In this document: positions 1 to 12,084 of the stretch, one piece after another | How positions within the stretch are numbered: the stretch's first letter is position 1 | Layout of the letters: every line of letters begins with the position of its first letter | Source: Mycolicibacterium goodii | GTDB lineage: Bacteria; Actinomycetota; Actinomycetes; Mycobacteriales; Mycobacteriaceae | Direction of reading: 5' to 3' | DNA: 64,000 nt | NCBI RefSeq assembly: GCF_001187505.1 | Contig: NZ_CP012150.1 | Location: 5,614,048-5,678,047, forward strand | Notes under the pieces: generated by a model | What the model saw: only the letters and a program-made list of their open reading frames with translations | Database searches by the model: none | What the model was told of the DNA's origin: nothing | Program-made: the position numbers and the translations under genes

Positions 1-179
1 TAGATCACCGACTTGGTGTGCACCCTCTTGGTGGTGATCAGCGGGAACCCGGCGCTCAGGTCGTAGCGCATCTGGTGCCCGAACAGGCTGCGGGTTCCGG
101 TGCCCGTGCGATCGGATTTCGGCGTGCCACGTTCGGTCACCAGTCGCAGAAGGTCCTCGTACGGCGTGTCGATCGGCAC
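1..179 (-). CDS. thyA: Thymidylate synthase ThyA, N-terminal part (cut by window start)
   Basis: Only the first 59 codons are present; the gene runs off the left edge. The translation contains TPYEDLLR, the phosphate-binding loop [10 protein letters not shown] and FPLITTKRV, all diagnostic of the ThyA N-terminus. ThyA methylates dUMP to dTMP with methylene-tetrahydrofolate in the cytoplasm. The GTG at 179 is the start: a stop codon lies four codons upstream in frame, and GAGGAA sits directly before it. In M. tuberculosis thyA (Rv2764c) is likewise divergent from a dienelactone-hydrolase-like gene (Rv2765), matching the neighbour here. The divergent spacer is only 42 bp, so the two promoters must overlap. 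Confidence 0.93.
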   Translation of the reverse strand, partial: MPIDTPYEDLLRLVTERGTPKSDRTGTGTRSLFGHQMRYDLSAGFPLITTKRVHTKSVI

Positions 180-221
180 TTCCTCAGCTTACGTGCACAC
201 ACGCGGAGTAGAACGGAGGCC

Positions 222-971
222 ATGCCGACGTTCAAAGACACCATCACCACGCCCGATGGCACCTGCCCCGTCACTGTCGCCACCCCGGAAGGCTCCGGCC
301 CGTGGCCCGGCGTCGTGCTGTTCCCCGACGCCGGTGGCCTGCGGCCCACCATGGAGCAGATGGCGGCCAAGCTGGCCGGATTCGGATACGTCGTGCTCGT
401 CCCCGACGTCTACTACCGCATCCCGAACTGGGGTCCCATCGACCTCAACACCGTGTTCAGCGATCAGGAGCAGCGCAAGAAGCTCTTCGACATGATGGGC
501 ACCCTCACCCCGGAGGCCATCGCGTCGGACGCCGAGGCGTTCTTCACCTACCTGGCCGGCCGGCCCGACGTGTCGGGTGAGAAGTTCGGCACCACGGGTT
601 ACTGCATGGGCGGACGCGCGTCGCTGATCGTGGCGACCCGTGTACCGGATCGCGTCGCGGCGGCGCTGTCCTTCCACGGCGGGCGCATCGCGGTCGAGGA
701 CGATCCCGACAGCCCGCACCTGCTGGCCGACAAGATCCAGGCCGTCGTCTACGTCGCCGCGGCCGAGAACGACGCGTCGTTCACCGAGGACGACGCCAAA
801 CGGCTCGAGGACGCGTTGTCCGGCGCGGCCGTCGAGCACACCATCGAGTTCTATCCGGCCGGCCACGGGTTCGCGGTGCCCGATCACCTCTCCGTGTACG
901 ACGAGGCCGCCGCGCAGCGCCACTGGGAGAACACCGAGCGTGTGTTCGGGGCCGTTTTGGCGTCTGCCTAG
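222..971 (+). CDS. Dienelactone hydrolase family protein (Rv2765-like)
   Basis: Alpha/beta hydrolase of 249 aa, the usual size for the DLH family. The nucleophile elbow is G-Y-C-M-G-G with Cys at about residue 128, as in dienelactone hydrolase, where serine hydrolases would have Ser. The acid is probably in AAENDASFTEDD and the histidine is in PAGHGFAV. The true substrate is unknown; family members hydrolyse dienelactones and related esters. The ATG at 222 is preceded by ACGGAGGCC, a strong ribosome binding site; an open frame extends upstream but lies across thyA. The protein has no signal peptide and is predicted cytoplasmic. Confidence 0.9.
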   Translation: MPTFKDTITTPDGTCPVTVATPEGSGPWPGVVLFPDAGGLRPTMEQMAAKLAGFGYVVLVPDVYYRIPNWGPIDLNTVFSDQEQRKKLFDMMGTLTPEAIASDAEAFFTYLAGRPDVSGEKFGTTGYCMGGRASLIVATRVPDRVAAALSFHGGRIAVEDDPDSPHLLADKIQAVVYVAAAENDASFTEDDAKRLEDALSGAAVEHTIEFYPAGHGFAVPDHLSVYDEAAAQRHWENTERVFGAVLASA

Positions 972-992
972 CCGGTACGCCACGATTGAGGC

Positions 993-1913
993 GTGTACGA
1001 CCAGCCGATCCACGACCCGGACCCCTCCGTTGTGCCGGGATTTCGCATCGACCCGGTGCTGGCGCGCAGCTGGCTGCTGGTGAACGGGGCGCAGTACGAG
1101 CGCTTCTCCCCGGCGGCGCGTTCGCGCGCCGACATCGTCGTCCTCGACATCGAGGACGCGGTGGCGCCCAAGGACAAAGCCGCTGCCCGCGACAATGTGG
1201 TTCGGTGGCTGTCCGACGGCAACAACGACTGGGTACGGGTGAACGGGTTCGGCACACCGTGGTGGGCCGACGACCTCGACACGCTCAAGGGCACGTCGGT
1301 GGGCGGCATCATGCTGGCCATGGTCGAATCCGTCGACCATGTCACCGAGACCGCCAACCGGCTGCCGGACGTGCCGATCGTCGCGCTGGTGGAGACCGCG
1401 CGCGGGCTGGAGCGCATCACCGAGATCGCCGCGACCAAGGGCACCTTCCGGCTCGCGTTCGGCATCGGCGACTTCCGCCGCGACACCGGTTTCGGTGAGA
1501 ATCCCGCGACGTTGGCCTACGCGCGGTCCCGGTTCACCATCGCCGCCAAGGCCGCGCACCTGCCGAGTGCGATCGACGGCCCGACGGTGGGTTCGAGCCC
1601 GTTGAAGCTGGCGGAGGCGACGGCCGTGTCGGCCGAGTTCGGCATGACCGGCAAGATCTGCCTCACCCCCGACCAGTGCCCGACGGTCAACGAGGGCCTG
1701 TCACCGTCGCAGGACGAGATCAGTTGGGCCAAAGAATTTTTCGCCGAGTTCCAGCGTGACGGCGGCGAGATCCGCAACGGGTCGGACCTGCCCCGTATCG
1801 CGCGGGCCAACAAGATCCTTGACCTCGCGCGCGCCTACGGCATCCATGAACCCGAGTACAGCGACGACGATCCCGATCACGTGCCCGCGCCGTCGGACAC
1901 ATACCACTACTGA
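993..1913 (+). CDS. HpcH/HpaI aldolase / CitE-like lyase
   Basis: A 306-aa protein of the CitE (citrate lyase beta subunit-like) group. Visible marks are the N-terminal RSWLLVNGAQ, the strand IVVLDIEDAV with acidic metal-site residues, LVETARGLERI with the metal-binding Glu, and FGIGDFRRDTG. Such proteins are Mg-dependent TIM-barrel lyases or thioesterases acting on acyl-CoA or hydroxy-acid substrates; the precise reaction is not visible. Start GTG at 993 follows TTGAGGC. It lies 21 bp after the hydrolase gene and is probably co-transcribed. Its stop overlaps the stop of the convergent gene by 7 bp. Confidence 0.85.
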   Translation: MYDQPIHDPDPSVVPGFRIDPVLARSWLLVNGAQYERFSPAARSRADIVVLDIEDAVAPKDKAAARDNVVRWLSDGNNDWVRVNGFGTPWWADDLDTLKGTSVGGIMLAMVESVDHVTETANRLPDVPIVALVETARGLERITEIAATKGTFRLAFGIGDFRRDTGFGENPATLAYARSRFTIAAKAAHLPSAIDGPTVGSSPLKLAEATAVSAEFGMTGKICLTPDQCPTVNEGLSPSQDEISWAKEFFAEFQRDGGEIRNGSDLPRIARANKILDLARAYGIHEPEYSDDDPDHVPAPSDTYHY

Positions 1914-2368
1914 GGTCTGTCGGGGTTCCTGCGCGCAGCGGTCTGCACGGCCCGCAGTAGGCCGCGGCCTGCGTAGATGGCTGCCACCACCGAGATGACG
2001 ATCATGATGACGAACATCGGCAGCCAGTTGGTGCGGCCGTGGTCGATGTTCCACCAGACGATGGTGAACAGCACCGCACAGATGAAGACGACGACGTCAC
2101 GCCAGTTGCCCTGATACGACGTCGCGGCCAGGCGGATCTCGCGGCTGCGTTCACCCGCGGTGATGAGGTCGTTGATGCGTTGGTTGATGCTGGCGCGCAG
2201 CCGGTTGCGCAGCTCGACCTCTTCTTCCGGCAACCGCTCCAGCAGGTCCATGTCCTTGGCGATCATTCCGCGCACGTCCGGCGGCCGGAGGTTACCCGCG
2301 ATGACCCCCAGCATGGCGCCGCCTGCGATCGGCGCGGCGCCAAGGGCGAGTTCGGCAATCCCCGGCAT
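1907..2368 (-). CDS. Small membrane protein, function unknown
   Basis: 153 aa. A hydrophobic glycine/alanine-rich N-terminus (about residues 5-27) is followed by a charged, probably helical stretch (LPEEEVELRNRLRASINQRINDL) and two closely spaced membrane helices (about 88-105 and 113-133, VVVFICAVLFTIVWW and MFVIMIVISVVAAIY). The C-terminus is short and basic. No family is recognised. ATG at 2368 follows AAGGAGGGCC, an excellent ribosome binding site. The flavodoxin-like gene ends 22 bp upstream, so the two are probably one transcript. Confidence 0.8.
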   Translation of the reverse strand: MPGIAELALGAAPIAGGAMLGVIAGNLRPPDVRGMIAKDMDLLERLPEEEVELRNRLRASINQRINDLITAGERSREIRLAATSYQGNWRDVVVFICAVLFTIVWWNIDHGRTNWLPMFVIMIVISVVAAIYAGRGLLRAVQTAARRNPDRPQ

Positions 2369-2390
2369 GGCCCTCCTTCAGTACGACAAC

Positions 2391-2843
2391 TCAGTCCGTC
2401 AACGTCGCGGCCAGCGTGCCACCGAGTTCGTACGCGGCCTCACGAACGGCCGCGTCGACGGCCCCGGTGACTTCCAGGGTGTCGGCGGCCTTCGTCAGGG
2501 CGAGCCCGGTGACGATGCGGTCCACGGCATTGACGGCACCCGTGGTGTCGTTGTTGCCGTGGACCCATAATCCATACGGCCGCCCGGCAACGTGGTCAAG
2601 CACCGGGTAGTACACCGTGTCGAAGAAGTGCTTGAGCGCGCCGCTCATGTATCCGAAGTTCGCGGTGGTCCCGAACAGGTAGCCGTCGGCGTCGAGCACG
2701 TCGGGGATCGTCGCGGCCAGTGCCGGACGGGTGACGACGTCGACGCCGGTGATGTCGGGATCGTGGGTGCCGGCCAGCACCGCCTCCAAGAGCTCTCGCG
2801 TTGCCGGGGACGGCGTGTGATGCACCACCAGCAGTCGCGGCAC
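2391..2843 (-). CDS. Flavodoxin-like NAD(P)H-dependent FMN reductase (Rv2771c-like)
   Basis: 150 aa with a flavodoxin fold. It begins PRLLVVHHTPSPATRELLEAVLAG, the strand-loop-helix that binds FMN phosphate, and contains the second flavin loop GTTANFGYMSGALKHFFDT and the third loop WVHGNNDTTGAV. This pattern fits FMN-dependent oxidoreductases of the WrbA/flavodoxin group. The start is chosen as GTG at 2843 because GGGAG lies 7 nt upstream; the TTG at 2849, which also opens the frame, is too close to it. Gene order with the membrane protein and dapB nearby is as in M. tuberculosis. Substrate unknown. Confidence 0.83.
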   Translation of the reverse strand: MPRLLVVHHTPSPATRELLEAVLAGTHDPDITGVDVVTRPALAATIPDVLDADGYLFGTTANFGYMSGALKHFFDTVYYPVLDHVAGRPYGLWVHGNNDTTGAVNAVDRIVTGLALTKAADTLEVTGAVDAAVREAAYELGGTLAATLTD

Positions 2844-2925
2844 CGGCAAGCTCCCATCCGTCTCCCTGCACCGGCACGTCGGTCCGGCTGGAGAGCACTA
2901 CGGTATCTCTTCCAGCGCGCAAGCA

Positions 2926-2960
2926 GCGGCCCGTCCCCTCAACGCGCGGGGACGGTCCGC
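2926..2960 (-). terminator. GC-rich hairpin after the ABM-type gene
   Basis: Arms 2926-2938 and 2948-2960 pair with 12 of 13 positions around a 9-nt loop. It lies 19 bp beyond the stop of the minus-strand ABM-type gene. There is no clear U-run, as is common for mycobacterial terminators. Confidence 0.5.
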
Positions 2961-2978
2961 TTGTCGCCCTGCAGCCGG

Positions 2979-3599
2979 TCAGACCAGCTCGGGCACCCGC
3001 AGGTGGGCAACCGCCAGCTCGAAGTCGCACACGTCGAGCACCTCCGCGTGCGCTTCCTGACTGCCCGTCGCTCTGATCCTGTCCATCCGGTCCTTGTTCC
3101 GCTCCATCGCTTCCATGCTCTCGAAGGTCGCCGCGGCCACGCCACGACCGGATGCGCGGTCGACGAGCAGGCTGCCGCTGCAGAAACCTTCCAGTTCCTC
3201 GAGGGCGGGCAGGATCCTCATCTTGTAAAACTCGATGGCCTGGTCGAGCTGATCCGCGTCCACCTTGACCCAGGTGGCTCGGACACAGGCACCTGTACCC
3301 GAGGAGTGCTCGCGATGCATGGCAGCAATCTCCCATTCCTCGACCTGCCTGTCACCGCCCAGTAGCTCGGCGACCCGGTCACGGATCGGCCGAACGGACT
3401 CTTCGCTTGCGTGCATCGCCTCCTCGGACTCCCAGGAGCTGGTGACGATGCAGCGGCCGGATGTTCGGTCGGCCAAGAAGGACAAGCCAACGTACCCGTC
3501 GATGTCCTCGAGCGCTGGCATCACGCTGTCGCGCGTATGCGCGATCCCGGCGTCAATGGATGCGGGCTGACCGTGGATGGTGGTGCTTCGTGCGTACAT
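2979..3599 (-). CDS. Duplicated ABM-type dimeric alpha/beta-barrel protein
   Basis: 206 aa made of two similar halves. Each half carries a PALE(D/E)(L/I)(D/E)G(F/Y) segment, then a strand ending in L(A/V)DR(T/A)SGR, then (S/T)(W/F)ES.EAM. This is the ferredoxin-like antibiotic-biosynthesis-monooxygenase (ABM) fold; two halves would form one barrel within a single chain. Function is unknown; family members are small-molecule monooxygenases or haem-degrading proteins, but no catalytic residues can be assigned. ATG at 3599 follows GGAGGCAGATC. The frame opens further upstream to 3683 without a better ribosome binding site. Confidence 0.78.
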   Translation of the reverse strand: MYARSTTIHGQPASIDAGIAHTRDSVMPALEDIDGYVGLSFLADRTSGRCIVTSSWESEEAMHASEESVRPIRDRVAELLGGDRQVEEWEIAAMHREHSSGTGACVRATWVKVDADQLDQAIEFYKMRILPALEELEGFCSGSLLVDRASGRGVAAATFESMEAMERNKDRMDRIRATGSQEAHAEVLDVCDFELAVAHLRVPELV

Positions 3600-3731
3600 G
3601 ATCTGCCTCCGTTGGAGATGGGGCAGCGTCTCGACGGCGCCGCCGGACTCTTTCATCGTCCTCCGACGGACAGGGCATGACAATGGGTAGGGGGTTTCGG
3701 CCTGACATTATTTCCGCTGCGTTGAACTCCG

Positions 3732-3747
3732 TTGCGCGCCCGCGCAA
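3732..3747. repeat. 16-bp inverted repeat, possible operator
   Basis: TTGCGCG, CC, CGCGCAA: perfect 7-bp arms in the spacer upstream of the ABM-type gene. A -10-like TAATGT (minus strand, 3705-3710) lies between it and the gene, so it could be an operator. Nothing else is recognised in 3600-3847. Confidence 0.35.
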
Positions 3748-3847
3748 TACGTTGCTCATGCACACACGTCCACTGAGATCTGAGATCCCCGGCGTCGGCA
3801 GCGGCAGGAAGATGACCCGGATTGACGCCAGGGCCCCGCCGTCTGGG

Positions 3848-5542
<1,695 letters not shown>

Positions 5543-8317
5543 GGGAGTCATGAACGAGCGCACCACCAATGTGTCGAACAACAGGCCCAGCCCGATGGTG
5601 GTGCCGATCTGACCGATGATGCGCAGGTCACTGACGACCATGGCCGCCATCGTCGCCGCGAACACCAACCCCGCCGACGTGACGACCTTGCCGGTGCCGC
5701 CCATCGATCGGATGATCCCGGTGCTGATACCGGCGACGAGTTCCTCCTTCATGCGCGAGACCAACAACAGGTTGTAGTCGGAGCCGACCGCCAACAGGAT
5801 GATCACGGACATCGCCAGGACTATCCAGTGCAGTTCGATGCCCAACAAGTACTGCCACAACAGCACGGAAAGTCCGAACGACGCACCCAACGAAAGCGCC
5901 ACCGTGCCCACGATCGCCAGTGCCGCAACGAGACTGCGCGTGATGATGAGCATGATGAGGAACACCAGGCTGATCGCTGCGATGCCGGCGATCAGCAGAT
6001 CGTATGTGGAACCGTCGCGCCAATCCTTTGCGGTCGACGCGGCACCGGCCACATCGATCTTGCTGTTGACCAACGGGGTTCCCTTGAGCGCCTCTTCGGC
6101 CGCCGTCCGAATCTGTTCAACGCGGGCGATACCCTCTCCGGTCGCCGGCTCACCTCTGTGGGAAATGATGAATCGCACGGCCTTTCCGTCCGGGGACAGG
6201 AACTGTGTCATCGCACGTTGGAAGTCGGGGTTCTCGAACACCTCGGGCGGCAGATAGAACGAATCATCGTTCTTGGCCGCATCGAACGTCTGCCCCATCA
6301 CGGCCGCGTCCTTGCTCGACTCTTCGGCCTGTGCGATCAAACCCGACGTTGTGCTGTGCACGGTCAGCAACATGGTCCGGAAGGTCTTCACGACGTCGAT
6401 CAGCTCGGGAAGCTGCCCGAGTATGTTCGGTAAGAGATTGTCGAGCTGATCGATGTTGTCGACGAGTGTCGCCAATTTGTCATCGAGCTCGTCCACGCCG
6501 TCCATGGCGTCGAATATCGATCGCAGCGACGAACAAATGGGGATGTCGAAACAGTGTGGCTCCCAATAGAAGTAGTTGCGAACCGGACGCAGGAAATCAT
6601 CGAAGAGCGCGATACTGCCCCGCAGATCGGCGGTGACCTCCTGCAGTTCATGCGTGTTCACCGCCATCCGATGGGTGATACCCGTGAGCTGTTGGAAGAT
6701 CCCGCTCAGACGCTGCAGCGTCGCGATCATGGTATCTGCGTCGTCCGCCTGCTTGAGGATGTCGTCGATCCGCGACTTCTGGAAGTTCGTCACCTGTGCC
6801 TGGCTGGCGTTTTGCAGGCTGAGCAGAAACGGTATCGACGTGTGTTCGATCGGAGTCCCCTCCGGCCGGGTGATCGCCTGCACCCGGGATACCCCACGTA
6901 CCTTGAACACCGCCTTGGCCAGCCTGTTCAGCACCAGGAAATCCGACGGATTCCGCAAGTCGTGATCGGACTCGACAAGGAGCACTTCTGGCTGCAGACG
7001 AGATTGGGTGAAATGTCGTTCGGCAGCCTCGAACCCCTGATTGGCAGGAATGTCGCCGGAGATGTACGCCCGGTCGTCGTAACTGGTCTCGTACCCCGGC
7101 AGCGCCAGCAATCCGACCAGTGCCACCGCGCACGAAGCGACCAGGATAGGGCCCGGCCACCGGACGATGGCCGTGCCGATACGCCGCCAACTACGAACAC
7201 GCAGTCTGCGTTTGGGATCCAACAGACCAAATCGGCTGGCCACCACGATTCCGGAGGGAACCAACGTCACCGCGACGGCTACGGCCGCCACCATACCGAT
7301 GGAGCACGGCACGCCCATGGTGTGGAAGTACGGCAACCGGGTGAAAGTGAGACACAGAATGGCGCCGGCAATGGTCAGGCCGGAAGCCAACACCACCGGG
7401 GCGGTGCTGCGAAACGCACTGTAATACGCGGATTCACGGTCTTCCCCTGCCTGCCGTGCTTCCTGATATCGGCCGAAATAGAAGATTCCGTAATCGGTTC
7501 CGGCCGCGATACTCAGGAACACCAACATATTGACGGCGAATGTCGAGAGCACGAAGACATCGTGATGACCGAGGAACGCAACGATGCCACGCGCCACGGC
7601 CAACTCGACACCCACCATGGTCAGCAACAGAACGACCGTGGCGATCGAACGGTAGACCAGGAGCAGCATTGCAAAGATGATCACGGCTGTCACCAGGGTG
7701 ATCTTCAGGATGGACCGGTTGCCGGTGTGCTGCATGTCGGATGCGAGCGGCGCCGCGCCGGTCACATACACGTGCACTCCGGGCGGGGCAGACAGGCCGT
7801 CGACAATGCTGCGGACCGCGGCCACCGATTCATCGCCAAGCGGTGTTCCCTGGTTGCCTGCAAGGTTCAGCTGGGTGTAGACCGCTTTGCCGTCGGGGCT
7901 CTGCACACTCGATGAGGTGAGCCGATCCCCCCACAGATCCTGCACGTGCTCAACGTGTTTGGATTCAGTGCGCAGCCGTGCGACCAGTTTGGCGTAGTAC
8001 TCGTGCGCGTCCTCGCCGAGCGGGTCCGTGCCCTCGAGCACGATCATCGCCGCGCTGTCCGAATCCGATTCCTTGAATAGCTGCCCCATCCGCATCAGGG
8101 CTCGCGCCGACGGCGCGTCCTGGGGCATGAGCGAAACCGAGTTCTGCTCGGCGACCCGCTCCAGCGACGGGATGGCGGCCTTCCAGTCCCCTCCGACCGA
8201 GGCCAGGTTCGTCACCAGCACCACCACGATCCAGGCGACGATGATGAGGGGAGAGAACGTGCGTATGGTCCGCGCGATGAACGGCGGCCGGGATTGCGGA
8301 ACGTTCATACGAGTTCG

Positions 8318-11203
8318 CTACTCCCCCAGCAGCAGTGAACGCACCAGCGGGCGCGGACCCGTCGGCCGAAGCATGGTGCTGGCCGGACGAGGACGCACAC
8401 GTTGCGGCCACCAGAACCAACGGCCGAGCAGCGCAGCAATGGACGGCGTCATCAATGCGCGCACAACCAGTGTGTCGAACAGCAGCCCCAGACCGATGGT
8501 GGTGCCCACCTGGCCGATCGTCAGCAGGTCACTGACGATCATCGATCCCATCGTCGCGGCGAACACCAGCCCCGCGGCGGTCACCACCTTGCCAGTACCG
8601 CCCATCGCTCGGATGATCCCGGTGCTGATCCCGGCGCCGATCTCTTCCTTCATCCGCGACACCAACAGCAGGTTGTAATCAGAACCGACCGCCAACAAGA
8701 CGATGACCGACATCGCCAGTACCACCCAGTTGATCTGGATGCCGACGATGTACTGCCACATCAGGACTGACAACCCAAAGGATGCGCCCAACGACAATGC
8801 CACGGTCCCGACGATCACCAGCGCGGCGACGAGACTGCGTGTCATGATCACCATGATCAGGAAGATCAGGCACAGCGCAGCCACGCCGGCGATCAAGAGA
8901 TCGATCTTCGACCCGTCGACCAGATCTTTTACGCCCGCCGCGGTTCCGGCGACCGACAGTTGCGCACGTTCCAGCGGAGTGCCCTTGAGCGCCTCCTCGG
9001 CCGCGATCCGAATCGGTTCGACGCGTGAAATACCCTCGGGCGTAGCAGGATCGCTTCGCTGCGCGATGAGCAGACGCGCGGCCTTCCCATCCGGGGACAT
9101 GAAGATCTTCATGACCCGTTTGAAATCCTCGTTCTCCAGGACCTCCGGCGACAGGTAGAACGAATCATCGTTATTGGCATTGTCGAAGGCCTTACCCATG
9201 ACCGTCGCGTTGCCGCTGGAATCGTCCAGTTGGTCAAAGATGCCCGACATGGTGCTGTGCATCGTGAGGATCATTGTGCGGCTGCTCTCCATGGTGGCGA
9301 TCAACTGCGGGAACTGCAGCAGCAGTTGCGGCATGAGGCTGTCGAGTTGATCGAGGTTCTCGACCAGACCCTTCATCTTGTTGGCCACCTCGTCGACGCC
9401 ATCGATCGCATCAAAGATGGATCTGATCGACTCGCAGATCGGGATGTCGAAACAGTGCGGTTCCCAATACAAGTAGTTACGCAGCGGCCGCCAGAAGTCC
9501 TCGAAATCCGACACCCGGTCACGCAGATCATTCGTCACACCTTGAAGATCGTGGGTGGTTTCGACCGTGCTGTGCGTGATTGCCGCCATCTGCTGCATCA
9601 ACGAAAACATGTGCTTCATGAGATTGATCGTCGTGACCATCTCGTCGGCCTGCTTGAGGAGATCGTCCATGCGCTCTCGCTGGAAAGGCAGGCTCAGGCG
9701 TTGGCTGGCATTCGACATGCTCAGCATGAACGGGATCGATGTATGTGCGATCTGGGTACCTTCGGGGCGGGTGATCGACTGCACGCTGGAGATCCCCGGA
9801 ACCGCGAAAACGGCTTTGGCGAGCCGATTCAGGACCAACAGATCGGCCGGATTCCGCATGTCGTGGTCGGCCTCCACCAACAGCAGGTCGGGCGTCGACG
9901 TCTTCGACTCGGGGAAATGCCTTGCCGCGGCGGCGAATCCATTGTTGGCAGGGATGTCCTGCGGAATGTACTTCTGGTCGCTGTAGCTGGGGTTGTACCC
10001 GGGCAGCGTCAACAGACCGATCAGCGCGATCCCGACGGTCACTACGAGGATGGGCGTGGGCCATCGGACAATCGCGGTGCCGACCCGACGCCAGCGGCGC
10101 GTGATCACCATCCGTTTCGGGTCGAAGATGCCGACCCGGCTACCGACCGCGATGGTCGCCGGTACCAGAGTCAGCGCGACGGCGACCGCAACCAGGATGC
10201 CCACCGCGCCGGGAATGCCCAACGGCCGGAAGTACGGCAGGCGGGTGAAGCTCAGGCAGGCAATGCTGCCGGCGATCGTCACCCCGGAAGCCAGGACGAC
10301 CTTCGCCACACCGCGATATGCCGTGTAATAGGCCGATTCACGGTCTTCTCCGGCTTGGCGGGCCTCTTGGTATCGGCCGGTGAAGAAGATCCCGTAGTCC
10401 GTGCCCGCCGCAATGCCGACCGACACCAACAGGTTGACGACGTATGTGGTGAGACCAACGAGGCCCTGGAGGCCGAGAAAGGCGACCAGGCCCCTCGCCA
10501 CCTGTAGCTCGACAGCGACTGTCAGCAGCAGAATGATGACCGTAAGGAACGATCGGTAGAGCAGGAGCAACATCAAGAAGATCACACCGACCGTCACCAA
10601 GGTGATGAGGAGCACCGTTCTGTTACCGCTCTGCCCCACGTCGGCAACTACCGCGGCCGGGCCGGTGACGAAAGCCTGGACCCCGGGCGGGACCGGCGTG
10701 TTCTCTACGATGTCCCTTACGGCTTGCACCGATTCATTTGCCAGAGCCTGTCCGAAGCTCCCGACAAGATTCAGTTGAACGTAGGCGGCTTTGCCGTCTG
10801 CGCTTTGCGCGGCGCCTGCTGTGAGCGGGTCGCCCCAGAAGTCCTGGACGTGCTGCACATGCGCCGTATCGTCCTTCAGTTGGCGAACAATGGAGTCGTA
10901 GAACCGGTGGGCATCGCCGCCGAGCGGGTCTCGGCCCTCCAGAACGATGACGGCCACGCTTTCGGAATCAGATTCCCGGAACACCTCACCCATTCGCGTC
11001 ATCGCCTTGACGGACGGGGCGTCGGGCGGGCTCAGCGACACCGAGTGCTGTTGTTCGACCACTTCCAGTGGTGGCACCGCCAGAGTCACCAAGACGGTGA
11101 TTGCGACCCACCCCAGGATGATCGGTACCGAGAAGGTGCGGATCACCCATGCCAGCCGCGACCGCTGCGTGTTGGCGTCCCGGTTCGTACTGTGCCTGTT
11201 CAT
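8318..11203 (-). CDS. mmpL: MmpL4-like RND transporter, first copy
   Basis: 961 aa, with the same architecture as its downstream paralogue: GTDYGIF and GSDYNLL proton-relay pairs, [12 protein letters not shown] cysteine pair, long helical second periplasmic loop and the C-terminal RPLVRSLL. The start ATG at 11203 (MNRHSTNRD) overlaps the mmpS stop in ATGA; the frame is open 29 codons further upstream but inside mmpS. One MmpS followed by two MmpL4-type pumps is the arrangement of the glycopeptidolipid export genes mmpS4-mmpL4a-mmpL4b in fast growers. No mps synthetase genes are near here, so the cargo remains open. Confidence 0.93.
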   Translation of the reverse strand: MNRHSTNRDANTQRSRLAWVIRTFSVPIILGWVAITVLVTLAVPPLEVVEQQHSVSLSPPDAPSVKAMTRMGEVFRESDSESVAVIVLEGRDPLGGDAHRFYDSIVRQLKDDTAHVQHVQDFWGDPLTAGAAQSADGKAAYVQLNLVGSFGQALANESVQAVRDIVENTPVPPGVQAFVTGPAAVVADVGQSGNRTVLLITLVTVGVIFLMLLLLYRSFLTVIILLLTVAVELQVARGLVAFLGLQGLVGLTTYVVNLLVSVGIAAGTDYGIFFTGRYQEARQAGEDRESAYYTAYRGVAKVVLASGVTIAGSIACLSFTRLPYFRPLGIPGAVGILVAVAVALTLVPATIAVGSRVGIFDPKRMVITRRWRRVGTAIVRWPTPILVVTVGIALIGLLTLPGYNPSYSDQKYIPQDIPANNGFAAAARHFPESKTSTPDLLLVEADHDMRNPADLLVLNRLAKAVFAVPGISSVQSITRPEGTQIAHTSIPFMLSMSNASQRLSLPFQRERMDDLLKQADEMVTTINLMKHMFSLMQQMAAITHSTVETTHDLQGVTNDLRDRVSDFEDFWRPLRNYLYWEPHCFDIPICESIRSIFDAIDGVDEVANKMKGLVENLDQLDSLMPQLLLQFPQLIATMESSRTMILTMHSTMSGIFDQLDDSSGNATVMGKAFDNANNDDSFYLSPEVLENEDFKRVMKIFMSPDGKAARLLIAQRSDPATPEGISRVEPIRIAAEEALKGTPLERAQLSVAGTAAGVKDLVDGSKIDLLIAGVAALCLIFLIMVIMTRSLVAALVIVGTVALSLGASFGLSVLMWQYIVGIQINWVVLAMSVIVLLAVGSDYNLLLVSRMKEEIGAGISTGIIRAMGGTGKVVTAAGLVFAATMGSMIVSDLLTIGQVGTTIGLGLLFDTLVVRALMTPSIAALLGRWFWWPQRVRPRPASTMLRPTGPRPLVRSLLLGE

Positions 11204-11631
11204 GCGGACTTCAGAAGGCAAGAGGTGAACGCATTTACCTCGTTGGATATCTTCTCGGCCTTGACTTCGTCGTCCACCGTGATACGGCACCCGATATTGT
11301 CGCTGTTCCCCTGCGCCATGACACTGCCCACGGCAGTGCTCGCAGTGATATCGAACTCCAGCGACCAGGGCAAGGTGATCTGCTGGACGAATTGCGGATC
11401 GGTGTTGATGTCGAAGTAGCTGATATCGGCGAGTGTCCCAGGCGTACCAAAGACCTCGTATGTCAGAGTTTTGGGATCGAAAGGTTTTGTGGCATCGACT
11501 TTGGTGTCACCATACGAAGGATGCCTTTGGGAACCGAAGATCGCATGAAGACGCGACACAGTAAAGCCTCCAACAGCGATCACGACCATCGCCAATAGTG
11601 GAATCCAGAACCGCTGCAAAGACTTGAAAAT
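11200..11631 (-). CDS. mmpS: MmpS4-like accessory protein, probable ATT start
   Basis: About 143 aa: one N-terminal membrane anchor ([17 protein letters not shown]) and a periplasmic domain with [31 protein letters not shown] and the terminal cysteine-containing CLLKSA, very close to MmpS4. MmpS proteins are obligate partners of MmpL4/5 pumps. The only ordinary start, TTG at 11619, lies 21 nt from the nearest ribosome binding site. GGAGG (11641-11645) is 9 nt before an in-frame ATT at 11631, which gives [11 protein letters not shown], matching the usual N-terminal length of MmpS proteins. The ATT is therefore preferred. Confidence 0.87.
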   Translation of the reverse strand: MFKSLQRFWIPLLAMVVIAVGGFTVSRLHAIFGSQRHPSYGDTKVDATKPFDPKTLTYEVFGTPGTLADISYFDINTDPQFVQQITLPWSLEFDITASTAVGSVMAQGNSDNIGCRITVDDEVKAEKISNEVNAFTSCLLKSA

Positions 11632-12084
11632 CGTGACTCTCCTCCGCTATAAGCCCGGTCAGCGTCACCCTGGGATACGCGCCTTTGGTGATCGCGCGAA
11701 CTGACTTCGCAGCGTCCGACGGGCCTAGACCAGAACTGATTCCCGCTGATTCGGGTCAGGCACAACAAGATTGGGGCAGACACCACCCGCCCCGGGATGG
11801 GGTCAACCTGTCCCCTGGAACGCCCAGACGATCCGTCCGGTCGCCGAAGTATTTCGTCGCATGAATCGGCTTCTGGGACAGAACAACACAACGGATTCCC
11901 GGACGCGTCCCGGATTGCCGCCTTCGATTCGTCGGGAAGCCTTGCCGAGCAGATGTTTCCGCGAACTCCGCCCGCCGGTCTCTCCACATCCCGCGAGACT
12001 ACCTACTGATAGGTAGGTGCGCAAGCCTGTCGCCTGCAAGGGAAACGGACTCGGCGGCCGCCGCCGGTACGCAACCGCCGATCC
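11632..12084. other. Non-coding spacer upstream of mmpS
   Basis: 453 bp between the SDR stop and mmpS. Short open frames on both strands lack ribosome binding sites and family features. It contains the inverted repeat at 11999-12016 and must hold the mmpS-mmpL promoter, but no convincing -35/-10 pair was found. Confidence 0.6.
11999..12016. promoter_or_regulatory. Inverted repeat, TetR-type operator candidate
   Basis: CTACCTA, CTGA, TAGGTAG: perfect 7-bp arms with a 4-bp centre. Palindromes with CTACC/GGTAG-type arms are typical targets of TetR-family repressors, several of which control mycobacterial efflux operons. It lies about 370 bp upstream of mmpS. No TetR gene is in the window. Confidence 0.45.

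Noticed and set aside
189..1559. 456-codon minus-strand open frame
   Set aside because: Covers DLH and CitE genes antisense; no protein-like features.
11580..12039. Several short open frames in the mmpS upstream spacer
   Set aside because: No ribosome binding sites, inconsistent codon use, no family.
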